A stretch of DNA of 15,548 nucleotides, taken from contig JADNYV010000788.1 of NCBI GenBank assembly GCA_015501055.1, positions 1 through 15,548 on the forward strand. The letters are read 5' to 3'. The notes under the pieces were generated by a model. The model saw only the letters and a list, made by a program, of their open reading frames with translations. It did not search any database and was not told the origin of the DNA. Positions 1 through 9,079 of this stretch are shown piece by piece (position 1 is the first letter of the stretch; the number at the start of each line of letters is the position of its first letter). The position numbers were made by a program, and so were the translations under genes. Source of the stretch: Mucidula mucida (taxonomy: Eukaryota; Basidiomycota; Agaricomycetes; Agaricales; Physalacriaceae).

Positions 1-35
1 ATTTTTTCTTTCAATTAAATTAGCCCACAGCCGAT

Positions 36-112
36 TAATGGCATACATATTACTCACTAACGCGTGAAGCGTACACATGCAAGCTTGACTCGACCGTAGT
101 GTTGTCTTATCC
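36..112 (+). repeat. 77-bp flank repeat, left copy
   Basis: This segment matches 14907-14983 in the same orientation with four mismatches in 77 positions, all T here against G or C there. Its last 28 bases (from TTGACTCGACC to TCTTATCC, 85-112) occur a third time at 15092-15119. It contains GAAGCGTACACATGCAAGC, related to the GAACGTACATTGACC part of the main satellite, so it is a distant member of the satellite family on the far side of the array. Bases 1-35 are AT-rich with nothing recognisable. Confidence 0.85.
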
Positions 113-124
113 GTGTTGGTCCAC

Positions 125-141
125 GTAGCCCGACGGGCTAC
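125..141. other. 17-bp palindrome, copy 1
   Basis: GTAGCCCGACGGGCTAC is a perfect dyad with 8-bp arms and one central base. A short-spaced dyad can be a dimeric protein-binding site or a small hairpin. Its repetition at 239 and 329 shows that it belongs to a repeat unit. Confidence 0.75.
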
Positions 142-238
142 AACAGGCAACACAATGTGCTCTGTTATGTGCGCATGTGAACCAGAAGTAAATACAGTCA
201 GGCACTGGGCGGATCAACAGATCAGTATGCTGCTTGAC

Positions 239-255
239 GTAGCCCGGCGGGCTGC
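239..255. other. 17-bp palindrome, copy 2
   Basis: GTAGCCCGGCGGGCTGC is the same dyad as at 125 with one arm mismatch (A to G near the right end). Confidence 0.65.
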
Positions 256-328
256 GACAGGCAGCACGATGCACCTCTGTGACGCGCCAGTGACAGCCGC
301 ATCTGGGCAAGCATGTGTGTGATGTGAT

Positions 329-345
329 GTAGCCCACCGGGCTAC
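329..345. other. 17-bp palindrome, copy 3
   Basis: GTAGCCCACCGGGCTAC keeps 7-bp perfect arms (GTAGCCC/GGGCTAC) around three central bases. The change from G to A shortens the stem by one pair relative to copy 1. Confidence 0.65.
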
Positions 346-480
346 GCATAGATACCGCGCCAGAGCACCGCGCCTGAGTGCACGTGGCCAGAGCACTAGT
401 ACAACACGTACTATGAACTATAGACCACCCTACGCCTGCAATGTCTCACTCCTGGGATGCTGGGCACCTACCTGACCAGT
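346..480. other. Unassigned spacer
   Basis: I see no reading frame, repeat or dyad of note between the palindrome repeats and the next repeat family. It contains CAGAGCAC twice (around 362 and 391), too short to interpret. Confidence 0.5.
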
Positions 481-485
481 CCTAG

Positions 486-527
486 AGCTAGGGTAACCAT
501 AGCTAGGGTTGCCAGGGTTGACCCTGG
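486..527. repeat. 15-bp direct repeat and 16-bp dyad
   Basis: AGCTAGGGTAACCAT (486-500) is followed directly by AGCTAGGGTTGCC (501-513). This runs into the dyad CCAGGGTTGACCCTGG (512-527), with perfect 7-bp arms and a 2-base centre. The cluster lies just upstream of a TATAACCCTACG string near 546 and of the 132-bp array. It could be a protein-binding cluster; no specific factor is recognised. Confidence 0.6.
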
Positions 528-558
528 AGGCTCTATTTCTCTCCTATAACCCTACGTG

Positions 559-922
559 CTCTCTCGCCAATTCTGCGAGAGCAGCACATACTAGCGGCCT
601 CTGATTGAGTGAGTGAGGTGTGTTCTAGCAAAGGGTACCCTCTCGCCAATTCAGCGAGGGCAGCACAGGATAGCTGAATGGTGAAGCGTGCTCTCTCGCC
701 AATTCTGCGAGAGCAGCACATACTAGTGGCCTCTGATTGAGTGAGTGAGGTGTGTTCTAGCAAAGGGTACCCTCTCGCCAATTCAGCGAGGGCAGCACAG
801 GATAGCTGAATGGTGAAGCGTGCTCTCTCGCCAATTCTGCGAGAGCGGCACATACTAGCGGCCTCTAATTGAGTGAGTGAGGTGTGTTCTAGCAAAGGGT
901 ACCCTCTCGCCAATTCAGCGAG
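559..922. repeat. 132-bp tandem array, 2.8 copies
   Basis: Copies begin at 559, 691 and 823, exactly 132 bp apart, and the third stops near 920. The few differences seen include AGCGGCACA for AGCAGCACA and TAATTGAG for TGATTGAG, both in copy 3. Each unit carries two related stem-loops. The first is CTCTCGC/GCGAGAG with a 7-base loop (561-581, 693-713, 825-845). The second is a weaker CTCTCGCCAATTCAGCGAG form (about 639-659, 771-791, 903-920), so the unit may itself be an old duplication of a ~78/54-bp pair. A 126-codon minus-strand frame (533-913) is simply this array translated, because 132 is a multiple of three. Confidence 0.9.
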
Positions 923-1260
923 CTCAACACCGGCTATCCACTTTACTTTGAGACGTCACAAGGGCATGCACCAGCACTGAAAGCCATAAGCAACAGGCAC
1001 TCTCTTGCCTATTCAGCCAAGTGACGGGCGACCTCTCGCCACTTCAGCGAGCACAGCATAGGCTAGCCACTTTGGGGTACTAGTACCTTAGCTATTTGTT
1101 TAGCGTAGGCGGAATCAAAACTGTAACATTGTAACACAAGCGACGGGCAACCTCTCGCCACTTCAGCGAGCGCAACATAGGCTAGCCACGTCGGCATGCA
1201 CGAGAGATCACAAGGGCATGTACCAGCGCTTCAAGCGCAACACAGAATGACCACTGATCA
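923..1260. repeat. Decayed relatives of the 132-bp family
   Basis: The core motif recurs with an A-to-C change in the loop as CTCTCGCCACTTCAGCGAG at about 1033-1051 and 1152-1170, and in broken form near 1010-1020. Both good copies are followed by a similar tail (CATAGGCTAGCCAC) and preceded by GACGGGC. CACAAGGGCATG.ACCAGC occurs near 957 and 1210. This looks like an older, eroded part of the same family. No gene is seen. Confidence 0.65.
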
Positions 1261-1358
1261 CTACCCCAAGTACAGACAGGCTTCTTCAGTACTGGCTAAG
1301 TGGCATGGTTGAGGACCACGAGGCTTGAGGGCTAGCACCCTACCTTGTCTGCTTGCTC

Positions 1359-1365
1359 TATATAA
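1359..1365 (+). promoter_or_regulatory. TATA-like site
   Basis: TATATAA lies in CTCTATATAACC, followed about 20 bases later by a CT-rich stretch (ACTTTCTTTCGG) that could hold a transcription start. The first downstream ATG is at 1459, opening a 57-codon frame through a minisatellite. The string CCTATAACCCTACG near 543-556 resembles this neighbourhood, so it may be repeat-associated. A promoter call is weak because no convincing transcript product follows. The rest of 1261-1486 shows nothing recognisable. Confidence 0.25.
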
Positions 1366-1486
1366 CCCCCCTAACCCTACGACTTTCTTTCGGTGTAATC
1401 TGGACAGACGCGTTCACCACTACGCTATTGACCCGTAGTCATAGTGAGGGTGAACGGTATGACTAGAGTTCATATTCACGGGATGT

Positions 1487-1604
1487 CAGCGAGACCCAGC
1501 GAGACCCAGCGAGACCCAGCGAAACCCAGCGAGACCCAGCGAAACCCAGCGAAACCCAGCGAAACCCAGCGAGACCCAGCGAGACTCAGCGAACCTCGGC
1601 GGAC
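1487..1604 (+). repeat. 10-bp minisatellite
   Basis: Nine consecutive 10-bp units of the form GA(G/A)ACCCAGC run from 1491 to 1580. Then come GAGACTCAGC and GAACCTCGGC before the register is lost. The third base toggles between G and A irregularly. A frame opening at ATG 1459 and ending at 1632 (57 codons) crosses it and reads as a 10-residue periodic peptide (PSETQRDPAK type), simply because 30 bp is three units and ten codons. With no homology or conserved context, I treat the frame as a by-product of the repeat. Confidence 0.9.
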
Positions 1605-1635
1605 CCTACTGAAGATGGGTACCATAGACTGAGTA

Positions 1636-1936
1636 AATTACTTCCCGCACCTTTATCGGCCTCTTATGGGGTTCTAGAACCAGTCCTGAGTAGTGGAAGA
1701 TCCCGTGAACCGACTTCAAGATGATCGCGCGCCACAACTTGATCGGCCCGTAGCTCGCTCAAGGTATAATTATATGGTCTGATATTTCGTACAGTACATC
1801 CCCTTATGTGTACCTACAACTTCCTCCCTTACAAAATACCCGTATTTTTTTTCCGTTTTGCGTCCTAGCAACTGAAGTGGTAATGTATACTTGCCACGAC
1901 TTCAAAGAGTGTAGCACCCCATTGACCCCATCTCTA
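1636..1936. other. Unassigned spacer
   Basis: No gene or repeat is recognised. The only discrete structure is the 12-bp perfect palindrome at 1670-1681. There is an AT-rich run (GGTATAATTATATGG) near 1762-1776. Reading frames on both strands between about 1804 and 2031 start at non-ATG codons or run into the satellite and look like chance. Confidence 0.5.
1670..1681. other. 12-bp perfect palindrome
   Basis: GGTTCTAGAACC is fully self-complementary. Its core TTCTAGAA has the TTCnnGAA arrangement of a minimal heat-shock-factor site. A single 12-mer of this kind can occur by chance, and no gene lies nearby to be regulated. Confidence 0.3.
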
Positions 1937-2737
1937 ATGTTACTCGCTCCTGCGACTTTATTTAAGCGCCTACTTGACACGTCGAGGCATAAGGCGTGAA
2001 AGCCCGTGTCTGTCAAGGTGCGAAGGTACACTCGCCAGTCGACGAGCTTGAGTAGCCTTCACCCACTTGAACCGCCCTCAAGGAGCCTGCCAGCTCTTTG
2101 CCCATGTTATTCGCTCCCACAGTATAGGGAGAACACTCCGTAGGCGTCTACTTCACACGTCTAGACATGAGGCGTGAAAGCCCATGTCCACCAAAGCGCG
2201 AGGGTACATTGGCCAGTCAACGTGCTTGACTAGCCTTTGCCCGATTGTACCACACTCAAGTAGTCGTCTAACGGTGTGCCTATGTTACTCGCTCCCACAA
2301 TATAGGTAGAACACTCCTTGAACGTCTACTTTGCACGCCAGGTCATGAAGCGCGAAAGCCCATGTCCACCAAAGCGCGAACGTACATTGACCACACCACC
2401 AGCTTGACTAGCCTTCAACGGGTATAGTACAAGACTTGATCCCGGTGAAGCGTCCACGGACTCGCCGTCAACGTCTACAAGGAATGTAGTACAAGACTAC
2501 ACTCACTTGAACCGTCTTAACGAACCGTTCAACCCTCGTCCCATATTACCCTCTCCCACAGTATAGCTAGAACACTCTTCAAGCGTCTACATTGCACGTC
2601 CGGCCATGAAGCGTGAAAGCCCGTGTCGACCAAAGCGCGAACGTACATTGACCAGTCAACAAGCTTGACTAGCGTTCACCCGCTTGAACCACCCTAAAGT
2701 AGCCGTTTAACTCTTGCCCATGTTACACTCCGCAATA
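1937..2737 (+). repeat. Left edge: mixed short and long units
   Basis: Satellite units can be registered on the conserved string CTCCCACAGTATAGG. Units start near 1951, at 2124 and 2302, at 2563 and near 2738, giving lengths of about 173, 178, 261 and 175 bp. The short units share both ends of the 261-bp unit but lack about 83 bp between CCTTCA and CACTTGAACC. For example, the short unit has CACTTGAACCGCCCTC where the long one has CACTTGAACCGTCTTA. Divergence from the core is high, with many substitutions, as expected at an array edge. Confidence 0.85.
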
Positions 2738-3302
2738 GTAAAGGTAGCAGGACTCCTTAGGCGTCTGCTGGACACGTCGATGCAGGAGGAGTGGAAGCGG
2801 GTCGACAGGGGCCAGTCAACCAGCTCGAGTAGCGACCGCGCCGTCAACATGCCTAGGCGTGTGCTTGCTGCCCCAAGCCAGGGCATAGAGGACTCGCTGA
2901 AGCTTTCGCTTGCCCCGTTTGAAAGCCGTCTTTTTCAGCGTCAGTCAACCATTTTAACGGGCGTACTAGACCTCTGAGGACATGATATCCGCAGCGACGT
3001 TCAACCCTTAACAATGAGGTTCTCGTCCTACTCCAAGACTAGAGCGCCTTGCTCGAAGGCAAGCGCGCGCAAGCTTGTTTCAACACTTCTCCCTTCATTG
3101 CGGACCACACACACACATACACCTGTGCTATTGAGTGACAAACTGAAGGCTTCTACTTTAAGATGGCGAAGCAAGACCGCGCTTCAACGAGTTCAGCGTT
3201 CTCTCTTACTGCCCCAAGCCACGGCATAGAGTACTTGTCCCCACCACCTATATTCTCACTGACCCAAGCGTTTGCTTGCAGCGCCAAAGTACTGTCTCCC
3301 AC
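2738..3302 (+). repeat. Strongly decayed satellite and unrelated sequence
   Basis: The start still resembles a satellite unit (GGCGTCTGCTGGACACGTCGA, then GGCCAGTCAACCAGCT), after which the match fades. A 27-bp sequence, CTGCCCCAAGCCA.GGCATAGAG.ACT with dots at variable bases, occurs at 2868-2894 and again at 3209-3235, 341 bp apart. A short AC run lies at 3105-3118. Frames starting at ATG 2720 (85 codons) and ATG 3014 (71 codons) have no recognisable product and overlap repeat-derived sequence. Confidence 0.55.
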
Positions 3303-3567
3303 AGTAGAGGTACCACTCTCCTTCAGCGCCGACTTTGCCCCGTACAGTCATGAGAGGTGAAAGCCCCATGTCCACCACAGCGCGAACGTACATTGACCAG
3401 GCAACAAGCTTGACTAACCTGCAACGGGTATAATACAAGACTTGACCCAGTTGAGCGTACACGGACCCGCCGTCGACGTCTACAAGAAGTGTAGTACACG
3501 ACTACACTCACTTGAACCGTCTTAACGAACCGCTCAGCCCTCGTCCCATGTTAACCACTCCCACAGT
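3303..3567 (+). repeat. Transitional satellite unit
   Basis: This unit is recognisable from the CTCCCACAGTAGAGG string through GAACGTACATTGACC to CACTTGAACCGTC. It is a long-type unit with the inverted-repeat region (CTGCAACGGG...CCCAGTTGAG) but with more changes than core units. It links the decayed left edge to the regular array. Confidence 0.8.
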
Positions 3568-4451
3568 ATAGGAGAACACTCTCTAAGCGTCCACTTTGCA
3601 CGCCAGGTCATGATGCGTGAGAGCCCATGTCGACCAAAGCGGAACGTACATTGACCACAACAACTTGACGAGCCTTCAACGGGTATAGTACAAGCTTGAC
3701 CCCGTTGAAGCGTACACGGACTCGCCGTCAAGGTCTACAAGAAGTGTAGTACAAGACTACACTCACTTGACCTCTTAACGAACCGTGCAACAGTGGTCCC
3801 ATAAGACCCTCGCCAACAGTATAGGTAGAACACTCTCTAAGCGTCTGCTTTGCCCATCCCGTCATGAAGCGTGAAAGCCCATGTCGACCAAAGCGCGAAC
3901 GTACATTGACCACACCACCAGCTTGACTAGCCTTCAACGGTTATACTCCAAGCCTTGAGCCCGTTGAAGCGTACACGGACTCGCTGTCAACGTCTACAAG
4001 GAATCTAGTACAAGACTACACTCACTTGAACCGTCTTAACGAACCGCTCAGCCCTCGTCCCATGTTACCCTCTCCCACAGTATAGGAAGAACACTCTCTA
4101 AGCGTCTACCTTGCACGCCAGGTCATGATGCGTGAGAGCCCATGTCACCAAAGCGCGAACGTACATTGGCCACACCAGCAGCTTGACTGGCCTTCAACGG
4201 GTACAGTACAGGCCTTGACCCGTTGAAGCGTACACGGACTCGCCGTCAACGTCTACAAGAAGTGTAGTACACGACTACACTCACTTGAACCGTCTTAACG
4301 AACCGCTCAGCCCTCGTCCCATGTTAATCACTCCCACAGTATAGGTAGAACACTCTCTAAGCGTCTACTTTGCACATCCCGCCATGAAGCGTGAAAGCCC
4401 GTGTCGACCAAAGCGCGAACGTACATTGACCACACCACCAGCTTGACCAGC

Positions 4452-4489
4452 CTTCAACGGGTATAGTACAAGCCTTGAGCCCGTTGAAG
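4452..4489. repeat. Inverted repeat 1 of the satellite unit (example)
   Basis: CTTCAACGGG (4452-4461) and CCCGTTGAAG (4480-4489) are perfect 10-bp arms with an 18-base spacer. They recur in most units. Variant units keep 8 pairs (CTTCAACGCT form) or 9 pairs (CTTCAACGGT form). The 154-bp remnants have one mismatch (CCCGGTGAAG). A third element, GTCAACG, about 20 bases downstream could pair with the right arm instead, allowing two alternative hairpins. Confidence 0.85.
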
Positions 4490-4521
4490 CGTACACGGAC
4501 TCGCCGTCAACGTCTACAAGA

Positions 4522-4542
4522 AGTGTAGTACAAGACTACACT
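4522..4542. repeat. Inverted repeat 2 of the satellite unit (example)
   Basis: AGTGTAGT (4522-4529) and ACTACACT (4535-4542) form an 8-bp stem with a 5-base loop. The loop is ACAAG in about half the units and ACACG in the rest. Some units have AATGTAGT for the left arm, giving one mismatch. It recurs about once per 261 bp through the array. Confidence 0.85.
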
Positions 4543-6161
4543 CACTTGACCGTCTTAACGAACCGCTCAGCCCTCGTCCCATGTTAACACTCCCACAGTA
4601 TAGGTAGAACACTCTCTAAGCGTCTACTTTGCCATCCCGTCATGAAGCGTGAAAGCCCATGTCGACCAAAGCGCGAACGTACATTGACCACACCACCAGC
4701 TTGACTAGCCTTCAACGGGTATAGTACAAGCCTTGAGCCCGTTGAAGCGTACACGGACTCGCCGTCAACGTCTACAAGAAGTGTAGTACAAGACTACACT
4801 CCCTTGACCGTCTTAACGAACCGCGCAGCCCTCGTCCCATGTTACCTCTCCCACAGTATAGGTAGAACACTCTCTAAGCGTCTACTTTGCACGCCAGGTC
4901 ATGATGCGTGAGAGCCCATGTCGACCAAAGCGCGAACGTACATTGACCACACCACCAGCTTGACCAGCCTTCAACGGTATAGTACAAGCCTTGAGCCCGT
5001 TGAAGCGTACACGGACTCGCCGTCAACGTCTACAAGAAGTGTAGTACACGACTACACTCACTTGAACCGTCTTAACGAACCGCTCAGCCCTCGTCCCATG
5101 TTAATCACTCCCACAGTATAGGTAGAACACTCTCTAAGCGTCTACTTTGCACATCCCGCCATGAAGCGTGAAAGCCCGTGTCGACCAAAGCGCGAACGTA
5201 CATTGACCACACCACCAGCTTGACCAGCCTTCAACGGGTATAGTACAAGCCTTGAGCCCGTTGAAGCGTACACGGACTCGCCGTCAACGTCTACAAGAAG
5301 TGTAGTACAAGACTACACTCCCTTGACCCGTCTTAACGAACCGCGCAGCCCTCGTCCCATGTTACCCTCTCCCACAGTATAGGTAGAACACTCTCTAAGC
5401 GTCTACCTTGCACGCCAGGTCATGATGCGTGAGAGCCCATGTCGACCAAAGCGCGAACGTACATTGACCACACCACCAGCTTGACCAGCCTTCAACGGTT
5501 ATAGTACATGCCTTGAGCCCGTTGAAGCGTACACGGACTCGCCGTCGACGTCTACAAGAAGTGTAGTACACGACTACACTCACTTGAACCGTCTTAACGA
5601 ACCGCTCAGCCCTCGTCCCATGTTAATCACTCCCACAGTATAGGTAGAACACTCTCTAAGCGTCTACTTTGCACATCCCGCCATGAAGCGTGAAAGCCCG
5701 TGTCGACCAAAGCGCGAACGTACATTGACCACACCACCAGCTTGACCAGCCTTCAACGGGTATAGTACAAGCCTTGAGCCCGTTGAAGCGTACACGGACT
5801 CGCCGTCAACGTCTACAAGAAGTGTAGTACAAGACTACACTCCCTTGACCCGTCTTAACGAACCGCGCAGCCCTCGTCCCATGTTACCCTCTCCCACAGT
5901 ATAGGTAGAACACTCTCTAAGCGTCTACCTTGCACATCCCGCCATGAAGCGTGAAAGCCCGTGTCGACCAAAGCGCGAACGTACATTGACCACACCACCA
6001 GCTTGACCAGCCTTCAACGGGTATAGTACAAGCCTTGAGCCCGTTGAAGCGTACACGGACTCGCCGTCAACGTCTACAAGAAGTGTAGTACAAGACTACA
6101 CTCCCTTGACCCGTCTTAACGAACCGCGCAGCCCTCGTCCCATGTTACCCTCTCCCACAGT

Positions 6162-6576
6162 ATAGGTAGAACACTCTCTAAGCGTCTACCTTGCACGCCA
6201 GGTCATGATGCGTGAGAGCCCATGTCGACCAAAGCGCGAACGTACATTGACCACACCACCAGCTTGACTGGCCTTCAACGCTTACAGTACAAGCCTTGAG
6301 CCCGTTGAAGCGTACACGGACTCGCCGTCAACGTCTACAAGAAGTGTAGTACACGACTACACTCACTTGAGCCTTCTTAACGAACCGTTCAGCGCGTACA
6401 TTGACCCGTCCAAAAGCTTGACTGCCCTTCAACGGGTATAGTACAAGACTTGATCCCGGTGAAGTGTCCACGGACTCGCCGTCAACGTCTACAAGGAATG
6501 TAGTACAAGACTACACTCACTTGAACCGTCTTAACGAACCGCTCAGCCCTCGTCCCATGTTAACCACTCCCACAGT
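6162..6576 (+). repeat. 415-bp compound unit, copy 1
   Basis: A full beta unit is followed by a unit lacking 107 bp. The join near 6391 connects GAACCGTTCAG directly to CGCGTACATTGACC. This skips the start-of-unit string, the alpha/beta segment and the following GCGTGAGAGCCC part. The remaining 154 bp keep both inverted repeats. The remnant has private changes (CCGTCCAAAAGCTTGACTGCC, CCCGGTGAAGTGTCC) seen in all four copies. Confidence 0.9.
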
Positions 6577-8664
6577 ATAGGAAGAACACTCTCTAAGCGT
6601 CTACCTTGCACGCCAGGTCATGATGCGTGAGAGCCCATGTCGACCAAAGCGCGAACGTACATTGACCACACCACCAGCTTGACTAGCCTTCAACGGGTAT
6701 AGTACAAGCCTTGAGCCCGTTGAAGCGTACACGGACTCGCCGTCAACGTCTACAAGGAATGTAGTACAAGACTACACTCACTTGAACCGTCTTAACGAAC
6801 CGCTCAGCCCTCGTCCCATATTACCCTCTCCCACAGTATAGGTAGAACACTCTTCAAGCGTCTGCTTTGCACCCCAGGTCATGATGCGTGAGAGCCCATG
6901 TCAACCAAAGCGCGAACGTACATTGGCCACACCAGCAGCTTGACTGGCCTTCAACGGGTACAGTACAGGCCTTGACCCCGTTGAAGCGTACACGGACTCG
7001 CCGTCAACGTCTACAAGAAGTGTAGTACACGACTACACTCACTTGAACCGTCTTAACGAACCGCTCAGCCCTCGTCCCATGTTAATCACTCCCACAGTAT
7101 AGGTAGAACACTCTCTAAGCGTCTACTTTGCACATCCCGCCATGAAGCGTGAAAGCCCGTGTCGACCAAAGCGTGAACGTACATTGACCAGTCAACAATC
7201 TTGACGAGCCTTCAACGGGTATAGTACAAGACTTGACCCCGTTGAAGAGTACATGGACTCGCCGTCAAGGTCTACAAGAAGTGTAGTACAAGACTACACT
7301 CACTTGAGCCCTCTTAACGAACCGTGCAACAGTGGTCCCATAAGACCCTCGCCAACAGTATAGGTAGAACACTCTCTAAGCGTCTGCTTTGCCCATCCCG
7401 TCATGAAGCGTGAAAGCCCATGTCGACCAAAGCGCGAACGTACATTGACCACACCACCAGCTTGACTAGCCTTCAACGGTTATACTCCAAGCCTTGACCC
7501 CGTTGAAGCGTACACGGACTCGCCGTCAACGTCTACAAGAAGTGTAGTACACGACTACACTCACTTGAACCGTCTTAACGAACCGCTCAGCCCTCGTCCC
7601 ATGTTAATCACTCCCACAGTATAGGTAGAACACTCTCTAAGCGTCTACTTTGCACATCCCGCCATGAAGCGTGAAAGCCCGTGTCGACCAAAGCGCGAAC
7701 GTACATTGACCACACCACCAGCTTGACCAGCCTTCAACGGGTATAGTACAAGCCTTGAGCCCGTTGAAGCGTACACGGACTCGCCGTCAACGTCTACAAG
7801 AAGTGTAGTACAAGACTACACTCCCTTGACCCGTCTTAACGAACCGCGCAGCCCTCGTCCCATGTTAATCACTCCCACAGTATAGGTAGAACACTCTCTA
7901 AGCGTCTACTTTGCACATCCCGCCATGAAGCGTGAAAGCCCGTGTCGACCAAAGCGCGAACGTACATTGACCACACCACCAGCTTGACCAGCCTTCAACG
8001 GGTATAGTACAAGCCTTGAGCCCGTTGAAGCGTACACGGACTCGCCGTCAACGTCTACAAGAAGTGTAGTACAAGACTACACTCCCTTGACCCGTCTTAA
8101 CGAACCGCGCAGCCCTCGTCCCATGTTACCCTCTCCCACAGTATAGGTAGAACACTCTCTAAGCGTCTACCTTGCACGCCAGGTCATGATGCGTGAGAGC
8201 CCATGTCGACCAAAGCGCGAACGTACATTGACCACACCACCAGCTTGACCAGCCTTCAACGGTTATAGTACATGCCTTGAGCCCGTTGAAGCGTACACGG
8301 ACTCGCCGTCAACGTCTACAAGAAGTGTAGTACACGACTACACTCACTTGAACCGTCTTAACGAACCGCTCAGCCCTCGTCCCATGTTAATCACTCCCAC
8401 AGTATAGGTAGAACACTCTCTAAGCGTCTACTTTGCACATCCCGCCATGAAGCGTGAAAGCCCGTGTCGACCAAAGCGCGAACGTACATTGACCACACCA
8501 CCAGCTTGACCAGCCTTCAACGGGTATAGTACAAGCCTTGAGCCCGTTGAAGCGTACACGGACTCGCCGTCAACGTCTACAAGAAGTGTAGTACAAGACT
8601 ACACTCCCTTGACCCGTCTTAACGAACCGCGCAGCCCTCGTCCCATGTTACCCTCTCCCACAGT

Positions 8665-9079
8665 ATAGGTAGAACACTCTCTAAGCGTCTACCTTGCACG
8701 CCAGGTCATGATGCGTGAGAGCCCATGTCGACCAAAGCGCGAACGTACATTGACCACACCACCAGCTTGACTGGCCTTCAACGCTTACAGTACAAGCCTT
8801 GAGCCCGTTGAAGCGTACACGGACTCGCCGTCAACGTCTACAAGAAGTGTAGTACACGACTACACTCACTTGAGCCTTCTTAACGAACCGTTCAGCGCGT
8901 ACATTGACCCGTCCAAAAGCTTGACTGCCCTTCAACGGGTATAGTACAAGACTTGATCCCGGTGAAGTGTCCACGGACTCGCCGTCAACGTCTACAAGGA
9001 ATGTAGTACAAGACTACACTCACTTGAACCGTCTTAACGAACCGCTCAGCCCTCGTCCCATGTTAACCACTCCCACAGT
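8665..9079 (+). repeat. 415-bp compound unit, copy 2
   Basis: Same junction as copy 1, at about 8894, with the same private substitutions, so the copies share one deletion event. It lies 2503 bp from copy 1 (nine full units plus 154 bp). Confidence 0.9.

Larger units (their letters stand above)
113..345. repeat. Degenerate ~114-bp repeat with palindromes
   Basis: Two copies align from 125 and 239 (spacing 114 bp). Each begins with a 17-bp palindrome, followed by a related stretch (ACAGGCA.CAC.ATG..C.TCTGT). A third palindrome at 329, spaced 90 bp, begins a shortened or diverged copy. Overlapping frames of 60-80 codons on both strands are shadows of this repeat structure and I do not regard them as genes. 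No known element is recognised. Confidence 0.6.

Noticed and set aside
533..913. 126-codon minus-strand reading frame as a repeat protein gene
   Set aside because: It is the 132-bp array (44 codons) translated. It has no recognised domain, and the stem-loops explain the conservation.
1459..1632. Small gene through the minisatellite
   Set aside because: The periodic peptide follows from the 10-bp repeat. There is no homology, and only a weak TATA-like site upstream.
1670..1681. Heat-shock element
   Set aside because: There is a single TTCnnGAA palindrome with no gene to control; chance is the simpler explanation.
2714..2977. 85-87-codon frame as a gene
   Set aside because: It overlaps a decayed satellite unit, has low information content and has no recognisable domain.
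4918..5121. 67-codon frame inside the satellite
   Set aside because: It is open only because this unit has lost one base (CAACGGTATAG); neighbouring units close it.
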